Shown here piece by piece: positions 26,831-37,120 of a stretch of 64,000 nt of DNA. The translations under genes and the position numbers were made by a program. Origin of the DNA: an uncultured Phycisphaerae bacterium. GTDB lineage: Bacteria > Planctomycetota > Phycisphaerae > UBA1845 > Fen-1342. How positions within the stretch are numbered: position 1 is the stretch's first letter; each line of letters starts with the position of its first letter. The stretch is taken from contig CALGJV010000013.1 in assembly GCA_937928595.1 (NCBI GenBank), positions 1 through 64,000 of the forward strand. Direction: 5' to 3'. Below the pieces are notes generated by a model. It searched no databases. It saw only the letters and a list, made by a program, of their open reading frames with translations, and was not told the origin of the DNA.

Positions 26831-28120
26831 TCAGCGGGTGGCGGCCGCGCCGGCCGTCCGCCGCTCGGCCTCGCGCACCGCCGCGGTCAGAAAGGCGTCG
26901 AGGGACGAGATTGTCGCGTTCTGGGCGAGCTTCACGTAGTAGTCGGTCGAGAGCCGCACGAAGCGCCGCTCCATCAGGTCGCGCCGCAGCTCGTCCTGGA
27001 CTTCCGCGAACGTGCGGCTGACGGCGGGTTGAACGGTGCCGCACTTGACGAGGTACCAGCCGGTCGACGTCTCGATCGGGGCACTCACCCGGCCCGGCTC
27101 AAACTCGAAGATGAGGCGGCTGAGCTCGTCGTACGGCGGCTGAAGCGGCTTGCCGATCGCGCCGAACGAACCGCCCTTGGCCGCCGTCGGGCCGAAGGAG
27201 AACGCGCGGGCCACTTCCTCGAAGGGACGGGTCGCCAAGGCTTCCTCCGCCTCCCGGATCCGGCGGACCGCGGCCGCTTTCGCCTGAGCCCGCGCGGGGG
27301 CGGAGGCCCGCTCCCAGCTACCGCCGTCCGGCAACAGACGCGCGAACGGCACCTCGATCATCAGCAGCTCACGGGTTTCCGGCGTGGTAAACTCGGCTTG
27401 ACGCTCCCGGTACGCGGCGAGCAGTTCGTCGCGCCGCACCTGGATTTGCGGCCAGAGCTTCTCGCGCAGGTACTGGCGCGCGACCAACTCGCGCTCCATT
27501 CTCGTGCGGAACTGCTCGAGCGTCAGGCCCCGCTCGGCCAGGTGGGCTTCCAGCCGCGCGCCGCTCCCACCGAACTCCCGGTTGCGGACACTCTCGACCT
27601 CGCGATCCACGGCGGCTTTCAGCGCCTGGCGCTGGCCCTCCGCCAGCGACGCCCGACCCTCGGCGTACACGAGGAGCGCGCCGATGACCCGTGTCGACTC
27701 CTGCCGGATCAGCTGGCGCGCTCGCTCCCGGAACCCCACCAGGGTCTGGGTGCGGCGGATCTCGGCCAGGTCGGTCTCGAGCGGATACAGAATCTCGGCT
27801 ACGGTCAGCGTCTGATCATTTACGGTCAACAGCTCCGCCGCAATCGCGCCCGGCCCGGGCGTCAACGGCGGGGCAGGGGGCGGAGCCGGGGCCCGCGGCG
27901 GCCGTTCGAGGTCCAGCGTCGGGGCCGTCGTCGGCACGACCGCCCCCGTTTCGATGCGACTGCGCCGCTCCGCGGCGAGTTCGGCCTCTGACTTGATCAC
28001 GGGGCGACGGGCGTCCGGCGGGGGCGCGGGCGCGACGTCGGCGCGCCGGGCGCAGCCACCGCCGGCTGCGAGCGTGACGCAGAGCAGCCAGACGCTCTCA
28101 CGCAGTTTTCGCGATCGCAT
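26831..28120 (-). CDS. Parvulin-type peptidyl-prolyl isomerase (SurA/PrsA-like) lipoprotein
   Basis: This 429-residue exported foldase has a signal peptide ending LAAGGGC, a likely lipobox, followed by a long Pro-rich linker. A SurA-like helical N-domain comes next. The C-terminal parvulin domain is recognisable from FSFGPTAAKGGSFGAIGKP, SAPIETSTGWYLVKCG and the spacing between them. It would assist folding of secreted or outer-membrane proteins. The start is ATG 28120, which lies seven bases after a TATAGT -10 element. No ribosome-binding site is present, so the mRNA is probably leaderless. It is the first gene of the lipid-synthesis run. Confidence 0.85.
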   Translation of the reverse strand: MRSRKLRESVWLLCVTLAAGGGCARRADVAPAPPPDARRPVIKSEAELAAERRSRIETGAVVPTTAPTLDLERPPRAPAPPPAPPLTPGPGAIAAELLTVNDQTLTVAEILYPLETDLAEIRRTQTLVGFRERARQLIRQESTRVIGALLVYAEGRASLAEGQRQALKAAVDREVESVRNREFGGSGARLEAHLAERGLTLEQFRTRMERELVARQYLREKLWPQIQVRRDELLAAYRERQAEFTTPETRELLMIEVPFARLLPDGGSWERASAPARAQAKAAAVRRIREAEEALATRPFEEVARAFSFGPTAAKGGSFGAIGKPLQPPYDELSRLIFEFEPGRVSAPIETSTGWYLVKCGTVQPAVSRTFAEVQDELRRDLMERRFVRLSTDYYVKLAQNATISSLDAFLTAAVREAERRTAGAAATR

Positions 28121-28127
28121 GGGCGTC

Positions 28128-28156
28128 ACTATACCGAACGCGGGGGGGCGGCGCAA
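28128..28156 (-). promoter_or_regulatory. Leaderless promoter of the surA-like gene
   Basis: TTGCGC (28156-28151), a 17-bp spacer and TATAGT (28133-28128) lie on the minus strand. Only seven bases separate the -10 from ATG 28120, so the expected transcription start coincides with the start codon. Confidence 0.65.
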
Positions 28157-28233
28157 GGCTCGGCGGGGACCTCGGGCAGAAGCCACGGCCGGGGCGGCCC
28201 GGAAATGCCGGCGGGCACCCGCAGGTGCCCGCA

Positions 28234-28307
28234 CGCGCCGCAAGGGATTCGAACCCCTAACCTTCGGCTCCGTAGGCCGACGCTCTATCCAGTTGAGCTA
28301 GCAGCGC
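28234..28307 (-). tRNA. tRNA-Arg(ACG)
   Basis: This 74-nt gene has acceptor GCGCTGC pairing with GCGGCGC (one T-G wobble) and a G discriminator. The anticodon arm is TCGGC/GCCGA around CTACGGA, giving ACG (wobble inosine, reads CGU/CGC/CGA), and the T-loop is TTCGAAT. It lies 61 bp downstream of tRNA-Leu and appears to share its promoter. Confidence 0.97.
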
Positions 28308-28368
28308 TTCCGTTTCGTCGTCACTGCGGCCGCGATACCCGTCAGGCGGCGGCCGGCGGCGTTCGCAG

Positions 28369-28452
28369 TGCCCGGAACTGGATTCGAACCAGCACGGGTG
28401 TTACCCCACCAGGCCCTCAACCTGGCGCGTCTGCCAATTCCGCCATCCGGGC
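28369..28452 (-). tRNA. tRNA-Leu(GAG)
   Basis: This 84-nt class II tRNA has acceptor GCCCGGA/TCCGGGC and an A discriminator. The anticodon stem is CCAGG/CCTGG around TTGAGGG, giving anticodon GAG. A long variable arm and a standard T-arm are present. A strong promoter lies 31 bp upstream. Confidence 0.97.
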
Positions 28453-28482
28453 GTCCGGGCAACAGCGTCACCCGAGCCGTGT

Positions 28483-28511
28483 AGCGTAGAAACGTCCGCG
28501 CCGGGCGTCAA
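28483..28511 (-). promoter_or_regulatory. Promoter for tRNA-Leu and tRNA-Arg
   Basis: TTGACG (28511-28506), a 17-bp spacer and TACGCT (28488-28483) lie on the minus strand. Initiation is expected near 28476, 24 nt before the mature tRNA-Leu 5' end. Confidence 0.65.
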
Positions 28512-28537
28512 GTGCTTCCGTCGCCGGGGCCCGGGCG

Positions 28538-28999
28538 TCAGACGAGGCCCAGTTGCAGCCGGGCGGCCGGCGTGAGCCGGTCCTTCGTCCAGGGCGGATC
28601 CCAAACCAGTTCAACACGGACCTGACCGACGCCCGCGACGGCCCGGACCCGCTGCTCGACCTGGCCGGGCAACGAGCGGGCGACCGGGCAGGCGGGCGTC
28701 GTCAGCGTCATGCGGACCGTCACGTCGCCGGCGGGCGACACGTCCAGACCGTAGATGAGCCCGAGGTCGTAGATGTTGACCGGCAATTCCGGGTCCCGGA
28801 TTCGCCGCAGCACGTCGATGATTCGATCCTGGAGCGGGGAACCCGGGGCGGCCGGTGGGTGGGGGTCGGAAGCAGAACGGCTCTCGGGTTCGGTCGGCGA
28901 GTGGATGGGCGGTCCACCCGGCCGCATCACCGGCAGCCGCAGGCCCGACGCCAAGGCCGGATCGTTCGGGTTTTCGGCGCGGTTTCCGGCCGGCGTCAT
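28538..28999 (-). CDS. sufT: SufT/DUF59 (MIP18-like) iron-sulfur assembly protein
   Basis: The C-terminal 100 of 153 residues form a MIP18/DUF59 domain: LRRIRDPELPVNIYDLGLIY, MTLTTPACPVA with the conserved cysteine, and VELVWDPPWTKDRLT. Such proteins help mature Fe-S clusters, and family members are often encoded at the end of suf operons, as here. The N-terminal 50 residues are Pro/Ala-rich and probably disordered. ATG 28999 is favoured by GGGAGG eight bases upstream. An ATG at 29023 overlaps the sufU stop as ATGA and is an alternative. Confidence 0.88.
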   Translation of the reverse strand: MTPAGNRAENPNDPALASGLRLPVMRPGGPPIHSPTEPESRSASDPHPPAAPGSPLQDRIIDVLRRIRDPELPVNIYDLGLIYGLDVSPAGDVTVRMTLTTPACPVARSLPGQVEQRVRAVAGVGQVRVELVWDPPWTKDRLTPAARLQLGLV

Positions 29000-29019
29000 C
29001 GCGTTCGCCTCCCATGGGT

Positions 29020-29469
29020 TCATTCGGTCGAAACCGCTCCGGACCGCGTGTCCAGCGCGGCCCGCAACGTGTGCCATGCGAGCGTCGCGCACTTGACGCG
29101 GGCCGGGAACTCGGCGACGCCCGCGAACACCGCCAGCTTGCCGAGCGGGGCCGCCTCGGCGTCGGCCCGGCCGGTCACGACCTCGTGGAAGCGGTCGAAG
29201 AGCGACGTCACCTCCGAGACAGTGCGCCCTTTGAGCGCTTCGCTCATCATCGAGGCCGACGCGACCGAGATCGCGCAGCCTTGGCCCTCGACGCGGATGT
29301 CCGCCACGCGGTCGCCCTCCACCTGCACGTCGACGCTGAGCCGGTCGCCGCACAGCGGGTTGTGCCCGTCGGCGTGGCCGGTCGGCTGGGGGAGGCGCCC
29401 CCAGTTTCGTGGCCGCTTGTAGTGGTCGAGGATCACCTCCTGATACAGCGCCCGCAGCGCATCGCTCAT
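29020..29469 (-). CDS. sufU: Iron-sulfur cluster assembly sulfur acceptor SufU (NifU-like)
   Basis: The 149-residue product belongs to the IscU/SufU fold. Its conserved cysteines lie in HNPLCGDRLS, VEGQGCAISVASASMM and RVKCATLAWHTL, the three-Cys set of SufU, with the insertion typical of the Suf branch. It would accept sulfur from SufS, usually via zinc-dependent swapping. ATG 29469 overlaps the sufS stop as ATGA. Confidence 0.95.
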   Translation of the reverse strand: MSDALRALYQEVILDHYKRPRNWGRLPQPTGHADGHNPLCGDRLSVDVQVEGDRVADIRVEGQGCAISVASASMMSEALKGRTVSEVTSLFDRFHEVVTGRADAEAAPLGKLAVFAGVAEFPARVKCATLAWHTLRAALDTRSGAVSTE

Positions 29470-30734
29470 CGCAGCACCTCGATGGCCCGCCGCACCCCTT
29501 CCACGAGGGCGTCGAGCTCGGTGCGCGTATTGTAGAAGGCCAGGGAGGCCCGCACGGTCGCGGGGACGCCGAGGCGCTGCATGAGCGGCTGAGCGCAGTG
29601 GTGGCCGGCCCGCACGGCGACGCCCAGCTGGTCCAGCACGGTGCCGGCGTCGTGCGGATGAACGCCGTCGATCGTGAAGGAGATCACCGGCACCTTGTCC
29701 GCGGCGGTGCCCAGGAGCCGGACGCCCGGCAGGGCGGCCAGCCGGGCGGTGCCGTACGCCAGCAGGTCGTGCTCGTGCCGCGCCAGGCTTTCGGCGTCGA
29801 GCGAACGCAGGTAGTCGAGCGCCGCCGCCAGCCCGATTGCGCCCGCGATGTGGGGCGTGCCGGCTTCGAAGCGCTGGGGCGGGTCGGCGTAGGTCGTGCG
29901 CTCGAAAGACACCGTTCGGATCATGTCGCCGCCGCCCTGCCACGGCGGCATCTCTTCGAGCAGCGCGGCCTTGCCGTACAACACGCCGATGCCCGTCGGG
30001 CCGAAGACCTTGTGGCCGGAAAAGACGTAGAAGTCGCAGTCCAGTGCGCGGACGTCGACCGGCACGTGCGCCACGGCCTGCGCCCCGTCCAGCAGCACCG
30101 GCACGCCGTGCTGACGGGCCAGCGCCACAAGCTGCCGGACCGGATTCAGCGTCCCGAGGGCGTTGGAGGCGTGGGTCAGCGCGACGAGCCGCGTGCGCTC
30201 GGTCAGCAGGCGCTCGTACGAGTCGAGCCGCAGCTCGCCCGCGTCAGTGATCGGCACGACCCGCAGCCGCGCTCCGGTCTGCTCACACACGAGCTGCCAC
30301 GGCACGATGTTGGCGTGGTGCTCCAGCTCGGATACCAGGATCTCATCGCCGGCCCGGAGCCGCGGCCGCGCGAACGAGTACGCGACGAGGTTGATGGCCT
30401 CCGTCGCGCCACGGACAAAGACGATCTCCTCCGGTCGGGCGGCGTTGAGGAAGCGGGCGACCGTGGCCCGCGCCCCCTCGTACGCTTCCGTCGCCCGGAC
30501 GCTGAGCCGATGCACCCCGCGGTGGATGTTCGCGTTGTCGCGGCGGTAGAACCGGTCCAGCGCGGCGAGGACGGCGGCCGGCCGGTGGGTCGTCGCGGCG
30601 TTGTCCAGATAGGCCAGCGGGCGGCCGCCGACGTGCTGCCGCAGGGCGGGGAAATCGTCGCGCAAGCGCTCGACGTCCGGCGGCCAAGCCGCCGTGGGCG
30701 GGGTGTCGAGCACGCTGGCGCACCGTGGATTCAT
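29466..30734 (-). CDS. sufS: Cysteine desulfurase SufS
   Basis: SufS is a PLP enzyme that strips sulfur from cysteine for Fe-S assembly. The 422-residue protein has YLDNAATTHRP, RGATEAINLVA, SELEHHANIVPWQ, the PLP lysine in VFSGHKVFGPTG, and the catalytic cysteine in VAVRAGHHCAQPLM. The group II sequence pattern fits SufS rather than IscS. ATG 30734 overlaps the sufD stop as ATGA. Confidence 0.96.
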   Translation of the reverse strand: MNPRCASVLDTPPTAAWPPDVERLRDDFPALRQHVGGRPLAYLDNAATTHRPAAVLAALDRFYRRDNANIHRGVHRLSVRATEAYEGARATVARFLNAARPEEIVFVRGATEAINLVAYSFARPRLRAGDEILVSELEHHANIVPWQLVCEQTGARLRVVPITDAGELRLDSYERLLTERTRLVALTHASNALGTLNPVRQLVALARQHGVPVLLDGAQAVAHVPVDVRALDCDFYVFSGHKVFGPTGIGVLYGKAALLEEMPPWQGGGDMIRTVSFERTTYADPPQRFEAGTPHIAGAIGLAAALDYLRSLDAESLARHEHDLLAYGTARLAALPGVRLLGTAADKVPVISFTIDGVHPHDAGTVLDQLGVAVRAGHHCAQPLMQRLGVPATVRASLAFYNTRTELDALVEGVRRAIEVLR

Positions 30735-32056
30735 GGCGCGTCCCGCAGCAGCTCCCCGTGCGGCAGCCGGGCGAGCACCTCCGCCCGCACCTGGTCGTGC
30801 AGGTCCGCCGGGACCAGGCTCGCTACGCTTTCCTCCGCGAAGGCGTACACCAGCAGGCTGCGGGCGGCATCCGCCGGCAGGCCGCGCGACCGCAGGTAGA
30901 ACACCCCTTCCTCGTCGACCTGGCCGACGGTCGCGCCGTGCGTGCACTTCACGTCGTCGGCGTAGATTTCGAGCTGCGGGCGGCTGTCCGCCTGGGCCGT
31001 GCCCGACAGCAGCAGGCTCTTGTGGGTCTGCTTGGCGTCGGTTCGCTGCGCGCCCGGCCGGACGATGATCCGCCCCGTGAAGACGCCGTGGGCGCGGTCG
31101 TCCAGGATGCCGCGAATCAGCTCGCGGCTCGTGCCGTGCGGGGCCGCGTGCTCGACGCGCAAGTGGTGGTCCACGTGCTGCGTCCCGCGGCTGACGTGCA
31201 GGCCGTACAGGGCGCAGTCCGCGCCCGGCTCGGCCAGCACGGCGGTCAGGTTATGGCGCACGAGCCCGCCGCCCAGCGTGACGACATGCGCACTGACTTG
31301 CGTGTCGCGGCCCAGTGCAACGTGCAGCGCGCCGATGTGGTGAACGGTCTTTGCCTCGCGGACCAGCCGCGCGTACCGGACCCGCGCCGCGGGGCCCGCG
31401 ACGAGCTCGGTGACCGCATTCGTGCAGTGCTCCGCGCCGGCGCCGCCGACGAACTGCTCCACGATGTCCAGCGTGGCGCCCGCCTCGACCACGATCAGCG
31501 TACGCGGGAAGCTGACGGCCGGGGTCGGGCCGTCCGGCGCGACGTGGACGATGTGCAGGGGGGCTGCGCACGCCCCGCCGCGCGGCACGTACACGACCGC
31601 GCCGTCGTCCAGAAACGCCGTGTTGAGCGCGGCGAAAGCGTCGGCGCGGACGTCGGCATGGCGCGCGAGATGCGCACTCAGCCAGTCCGGCGCGGCCGCG
31701 CTCAGCTCGGCGAGACTTCCCAGCACGACGCCGGTCGGCAGGTCGCCGCGGACGCGCGCCGGCGCCGTCACGTAGCCGCCCCCGAGCGTGAGCCGGACCT
31801 CGCCCTCGAGCGGCGGCGGCGCGACGCCGGCCTGCACCAGCACCGACGCGTTCGTGAGCGCGTAGGCTGTCCGGGGGAGCGGGCCGAGCGGCGTATGCCG
31901 CCAGTCTTCGGCGCGCGTGGTGGGGAAGCCCAGGGCCTCGAACCGCTCGAACGCCGCCCGGCGGAGCCGAATGCGCTCGGGATCGCGGACGCGGGCCAGC
32001 CGCGCGTCGAGCTCGGCGGCGTAGTGGGCGGCGACGGAGTCCAGTTGCGTCGTCAT
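30731..32056 (-). CDS. sufD: Fe-S cluster scaffold subunit SufD
   Basis: SufD pairs with SufB and SufC in the SufBC2D scaffold. The 441-residue protein has the beta-helix core and the conserved C-terminal region GRIIVRPGAQRTDAKQTHK with CTHGATVGQVDEEGVFYL. The N-terminal helical part includes TTRAEDWRHTPLGPL, typical of SufD. It lies 13 bp after sufC and overlaps sufS. Confidence 0.95.
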   Translation of the reverse strand: MTTQLDSVAAHYAAELDARLARVRDPERIRLRRAAFERFEALGFPTTRAEDWRHTPLGPLPRTAYALTNASVLVQAGVAPPPLEGEVRLTLGGGYVTAPARVRGDLPTGVVLGSLAELSAAAPDWLSAHLARHADVRADAFAALNTAFLDDGAVVYVPRGGACAAPLHIVHVAPDGPTPAVSFPRTLIVVEAGATLDIVEQFVGGAGAEHCTNAVTELVAGPAARVRYARLVREAKTVHHIGALHVALGRDTQVSAHVVTLGGGLVRHNLTAVLAEPGADCALYGLHVSRGTQHVDHHLRVEHAAPHGTSRELIRGILDDRAHGVFTGRIIVRPGAQRTDAKQTHKSLLLSGTAQADSRPQLEIYADDVKCTHGATVGQVDEEGVFYLRSRGLPADAARSLLVYAFAEESVASLVPADLHDQVRAEVLARLPHGELLRDAP

Positions 32057-32069
32057 GGTCGGTACTCCG

Positions 32070-32840
32070 TCAGTGCGCCGCGGCGGCCGGGGCCGCCTCG
32101 AGCCACCCGTAGCCCTTCTGCTCCAGTTCCAGCGCGAGCGTGCGGTCCCCGGACCGGACGATCCGGCCGCCGACGAGCACGTGCACGAAGTCGGGCACGA
32201 TGTATTCGAGCAGCCGCTGGTAGTGCGTGACGACCAGGAACGAGCGCTGCGGGCTGCGCAGGCGGTTCACGCCGTCGGCCACGACGCGCAGCGCGTCGAT
32301 GTCGAGCCCCGAGTCGGTTTCGTCGAGGATCGCCAGGTGCGGCTCGAGCACGGCCATCTGGAACACCTCGTTCCGCTTCTTCTCGCCGCCGGAGAAACCC
32401 TCGTTGACGGCGCGGTTCAGCAGGCGCTCGTCGAGCTGCACGATCCGGGTCTTCTGCCGGACGAGCTCGAGGAACTCCACCGCGTCGAGCTCAGGCTGGC
32501 CGCGGTGCTTGCGGACGGCGTTCAGCGCCGCCTTGAGGAAGTAGCTCGTGTTCACGCCCGGGATCTCGACCGGATACTGGAACGCGAGGAACAGCCCCTC
32601 GCAGGCCCGCTCCTCGGGCGCCATCTCCAGCAGGTCCCGGCCGCGGTAGCGCACCGTGCCCTGCGTCACGGTGTACGTGTCGCGGCCGGCGAGCACTTGG
32701 GCGAGCGTGCTCTTGCCGGAGCCGTTCGGGCCCATGATCGAATGCACTTCGCCTGGGCGGATGGTCAGATCGATGCCGCGCAGAATGGGGTGGCCGTCCA
32801 CCTCGGCGTGCAGGTCGCGAATCTCGAGGATTGGTTCCAC
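32070..32840 (-). CDS. sufC: Fe-S cluster assembly ATPase SufC
   Basis: SufC is the ABC-type ATPase of the SufBC2D complex. The 256-residue product has Walker A GPNGSGKST, the signature GFSGGEKKRNEVFQM, and Walker B LAILDETDSGLDIDAL followed by VVTHYQRLL. These are SufC-specific forms of the ABC motifs. It is 42 bp downstream of sufB. Confidence 0.97.
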   Translation of the reverse strand: MEPILEIRDLHAEVDGHPILRGIDLTIRPGEVHSIMGPNGSGKSTLAQVLAGRDTYTVTQGTVRYRGRDLLEMAPEERACEGLFLAFQYPVEIPGVNTSYFLKAALNAVRKHRGQPELDAVEFLELVRQKTRIVQLDERLLNRAVNEGFSGGEKKRNEVFQMAVLEPHLAILDETDSGLDIDALRVVADGVNRLRSPQRSFLVVTHYQRLLEYIVPDFVHVLVGGRIVRSGDRTLALELEQKGYGWLEAAPAAAAH

Positions 32841-32882
32841 GGGTCTTGCTCCGTAGCGGGTCGCAGGGGCGGCGCGGGAGGC

Positions 32883-34331
<1,449 letters not shown>

Positions 34332-34336
34332 CAGGG

Positions 34337-35035
34337 TTACTCCGAGTGGTCCGGCGAGCCCGGCTCGTCGGCCGCCTGCGTCGCCGCGGGTCGCAACGCG
34401 ACCTGGAACTCGCAGCGGCTGTGCCCGCTCACCAGACACTGCGTGAGGCGCGCTTCGTGGCCCGTCAGTCGGCTCAGCGTCTCCCGTTCCAGCTCGCATA
34501 GCTCCACATGGTGATCGCTCAAACCGTGATACGGGCAAGTGTAGACGCTCAGCCGCACGCCGTCGTCCGTCGCGGTTGCGTCGGCGACCGTGCCGCGCTC
34601 CGCGAGCAGCGCCGCCAACCGCTGCACGCGCTCGGTCGCGTCGCCGGCGGTTCCGAGCCGACCGACCAGCTCGGCATTCAACCGGTCGAAGACGCGCTTG
34701 AGCAGGGCATGCACCTTCGCGGGCCCCTCGACCCGCGTCAGCTCGTCCAGCAGCAGCCGCGCGAAATCGCCGACGTCGCCGGCGAACAGCCGCCGCCCCT
34801 GCTCCGACAGCGACAGCACGTCGGCCGGCCGGCCGGGCCCCTTGTGACGCCGGCCGCGTTCGATCCAGCCCTCGTAGAGCAGGCGGTTGACCTGCTGCCG
34901 CACCGCAGTCGTCGTCACGCCCAGCTCGGCTCCTAACTCTGCGATGGTGAGGCTTCCGCGGCGGGCGAGCAGCGCGATGATCTGCCCGGCCCGCGAGTCC
35001 GATAGCACCCGTCTCCCGGACGGCAGCCCGTTCAC
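34337..35035 (-). CDS. sufR: SufR-type Fe-S-responsive transcriptional regulator
   Basis: The 232-residue product has an N-terminal winged helix ([20 protein letters not shown]) and a C-terminal sensor part with clustered cysteines. These are C-x12-C beginning at [10 protein letters not shown] and a later C-x7-C in [12 protein letters not shown]. SufR proteins bind an Fe-S cluster and repress suf operons when clusters are plentiful. The GTG at 35035 is chosen because the upstream in-frame ATG at 35080 lies inside the promoter -10 box. AAAGGTGG is placed near the GTG. It heads the operon, so autoregulation is expected. Confidence 0.88.
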   Translation of the reverse strand: MNGLPSGRRVLSDSRAGQIIALLARRGSLTIAELGAELGVTTTAVRQQVNRLLYEGWIERGRRHKGPGRPADVLSLSEQGRRLFAGDVGDFARLLLDELTRVEGPAKVHALLKRVFDRLNAELVGRLGTAGDATERVQRLAALLAERGTVADATATDDGVRLSVYTCPYHGLSDHHVELCELERETLSRLTGHEARLTQCLVSGHSRCEFQVALRPAATQAADEPGSPDHSE

Positions 35036-35075
35036 AGCGCCCACCTTTCGCACTTTTCTCCGCGTGCGTGCCAAA

Positions 35076-35108
35076 AGCATAGTTTCGCAAGTTAAAAAAG
35101 TCAAAACT
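35076..35108 (-). promoter_or_regulatory. suf operon promoter with candidate operator
   Basis: TTGACT (35104-35099), a 17-bp spacer and TATGCT (35081-35076) lie on the minus strand. An inverted repeat CAAAACT (35102-35108) / AGTTTCG (35081-35087, one mismatch) spans the promoter, and AGTTAAAA/AGTCAAAA repeat directly with 9-bp spacing. These could be the SufR operator. Confidence 0.6.
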
Positions 35109-35268
35109 GGCTGCAACTACCCCTCTCAGACAGGATTGGGCTCCCGCTCGCACTCCGTTACCCGGTACCCGGTGCGACCGATAGAAGAAGTTGCCGACGT
35201 GCGCGGCGGACCTCGAATGACGCGCGCAATCCCGTTCGTGGGACGACGACGGCGACGAGGGTCGTGCA

Positions 35269-36387
35269 ATGGCTGATACGGTACGTTTGGAAGCGGGCCG
35301 CCTTCCAAGCGGTGTCGCGGTTTCGATCCCGGAAGGCGGTTCACCCGAGGCTTTCCCAAACGCGCGGCCAGACGACAGCGTTATGGGAGTGGTCCTGTTG
35401 GACTCCCGGCTGCGGATCTTCGGTTTCACGCCGGCGGCCGGCGCGCTTCTTCAGCTGAGACCGCCGGACGTGGGCGGGCCGGCCGACCGCATCTTCCGGC
35501 GACTCGACGGCGCGAGGTTCGAGGCGGAGTTGCGGACGGTGTTGGACGGTGGGCCCCCCACGCTGCGGGTGGTGACCACGGGGGACGGCGGCCGGCTGAA
35601 GGTGGCGTTTCTGCCGCTGCTAGGGCAGCCCGCCGGTGTCGTCGTCGCGGTGACGGGTGTGGGGGACTCTGCGCGTCCCGAGCAGGAGCCGGTGGAGCGC
35701 GCGTGGCGTGATGTGGATGAGACTGTGGCGATCGTCGCGCACGACCTGCGAGAGCCGCTGCGGACGATCCGGGGTTTTTGCCACATCCTGGAGCAACGGA
35801 GCGGCGAACGGCTCGATGCGGAGGGCCGTTCCTGTCTGGCGCGGATCGGGGCGGCCGCGCAGCGGACGCGGGTGCTGATCGACGGCCTGGTGCGGGTTTC
35901 GCGGGTCTGCGCGACACCGTTCGAGGGGCGTCCCGCGGACATGAACGCGCTCGTGGACGGCGTGGTGTCGGAGCTGCGCGAGACCATTGCGGCGTGCGGG
36001 GGGCAGGTGACCCGGGGTCAGCTTCCGACGGTGTGGGGCTCGGCCGCGCTCCTGCAGCAGCTCGTGCGAAATCTGGTGGAAAATGCGCTGGAGTACCAGA
36101 GCGCGGCGGCTCCGCGCGTCGAGATCACGGCGGCGCGCAGCGGTGCGGCGTGGCGGTTTGCCGTGCGGGACAATGGCAAGGGCATTGCGCAAGAACACCA
36201 CGCGCGGATCTTCGAGCTGTTCCGACGGCTGGACCCCGCTCGGTCTCCAGGCCGGTCGGGGGTCGGGTTGACGATCGCGAAGCGGGTGGTGGAGCGGCAC
36301 GGCGGGCGGATCTGGGTCGATTCGGCGCCGAGCGGCGGCAGCACGTTCTACTTCACGCTTGCGGCCGCCGGTCGAGACGAGGGTTGA
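35269..36387 (+). CDS. Sensor histidine kinase with N-terminal PAS-like domain
   Basis: The 372-residue product lacks membrane helices, so it is a cytoplasmic sensor. Residues about 35-130 look like a PAS-type sensory fold ([18 protein letters not shown]). The dimerisation helix has the phosphoacceptor near H157 in [13 protein letters not shown], a phytochrome-kinase style H-box. The ATPase domain follows with [10 protein letters not shown] (N), [11 protein letters not shown] (G1), FELFRRLD (F) and [10 protein letters not shown] (G2). No response regulator gene is adjacent. The start has GAGGGT upstream. It is divergent from the suf operon across 230 bp, but a link to Fe-S sensing is only positional. 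Confidence 0.9.
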   Translation: MADTVRLEAGRLPSGVAVSIPEGGSPEAFPNARPDDSVMGVVLLDSRLRIFGFTPAAGALLQLRPPDVGGPADRIFRRLDGARFEAELRTVLDGGPPTLRVVTTGDGGRLKVAFLPLLGQPAGVVVAVTGVGDSARPEQEPVERAWRDVDETVAIVAHDLREPLRTIRGFCHILEQRSGERLDAEGRSCLARIGAAAQRTRVLIDGLVRVSRVCATPFEGRPADMNALVDGVVSELRETIAACGGQVTRGQLPTVWGSAALLQQLVRNLVENALEYQSAAAPRVEITAARSGAAWRFAVRDNGKGIAQEHHARIFELFRRLDPARSPGRSGVGLTIAKRVVERHGGRIWVDSAPSGGSTFYFTLAAAGRDEG

Positions 36388-37120
36388 GAATCGCCGGCCC
36401 GGAGAGGGGGGACTGGCGGGCACGAAATGTCTTTATGGAGTTTGTTGTCTTGAAAGGTGGGAGTCCGTTCGCGGTTACGGTCCCGAAAAGCGGCTTGCAT
36501 TCTGGCGGGGGGCGGTCATAATACGGGGCAAGGTGTGAGGTGGCCGCCGTCACCGACGTCGTCGGCGCGGGGTTGTGTCGAGGGCAGTAAGGGCCGAGAA
36601 CTCGTTTGTATTTTTCTGATAAGGATTTGCGCGCTTGGCGCGCGGGGCGTCCGAGAACGCGCGGTTGCGAAAGTCGTCCGATACGCGAATGCCGCAGCCC
36701 GCGAAAATCTTTGCGGATTTATGGGCAGGAGCGGTTCCAATGGCCCGAGAAAGTTGGTACAGTACGTGTGAAGCGGTTACGGAAGTCGCCGCTATGGGCG
36801 TGTTCGGAAGGACACAATGTTCAAGTATGGGCCGTGGGGCGAGAACCGCTACCTCGCGTATGGAAAACCGGTGACCTGCCTCGGCTCGTCGTGCGGAAGG
36901 GGAAGGATCCTCTGAAACACGCAGTAGATGGGCGGGGGAAGAAAGGAGGTGGCGGACCAACGAAGGCGTTGGCCCAGTCCTGAAGAAGCCGATAACGATC
37001 CGGTGTGCGGGTCGCTTCAGTGCTGCGGCCACTTTTTACTTCCCCCCCTTCTGGGGGACATGACTCGTCCGATTGTTCGTTTCTGTCTCTGGTTCGCAAA
37101 CGAAAGGAAGGGAACACGAA
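36388..37120. other. Long intergenic region of lower GC ahead of a secreted-protein gene
   Basis: This 733-bp stretch is lower in GC than neighbouring genes and no frame looks coding. It holds a TTGCAT-16-CATAAT promoter candidate (36495-36522), a GCGCGC-TTG-GCGCGC hairpin (36629-36643) and a second promoter candidate TTCCAA-17-TACAGT (36735-36763). A TCCCCC/GGGGGA hairpin (37041-37057) precedes a strong AAGGAAGGG ribosome-binding site. It may hold a long structured leader or an unrecognised small RNA. Confidence 0.4.
36495..36522 (+). promoter_or_regulatory. Candidate promoter
   Basis: TTGCAT (36495-36500), a 16-bp spacer and CATAAT (36517-36522). If active, it would give a transcript with a leader of about 590 nt before the gene at 37121. 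Confidence 0.4.

Noticed and set aside
35269-36387. The histidine kinase as an Fe-S sensor because it faces the suf operon
   Set aside because: No cysteine cluster is present in its sensory region. Only the position suggests a link.
36606-36983. A 125-residue plus frame before the secreted-protein gene
   Set aside because: It has no ribosome-binding site, no GC3 bias and no recognisable features. The region reads as non-coding.
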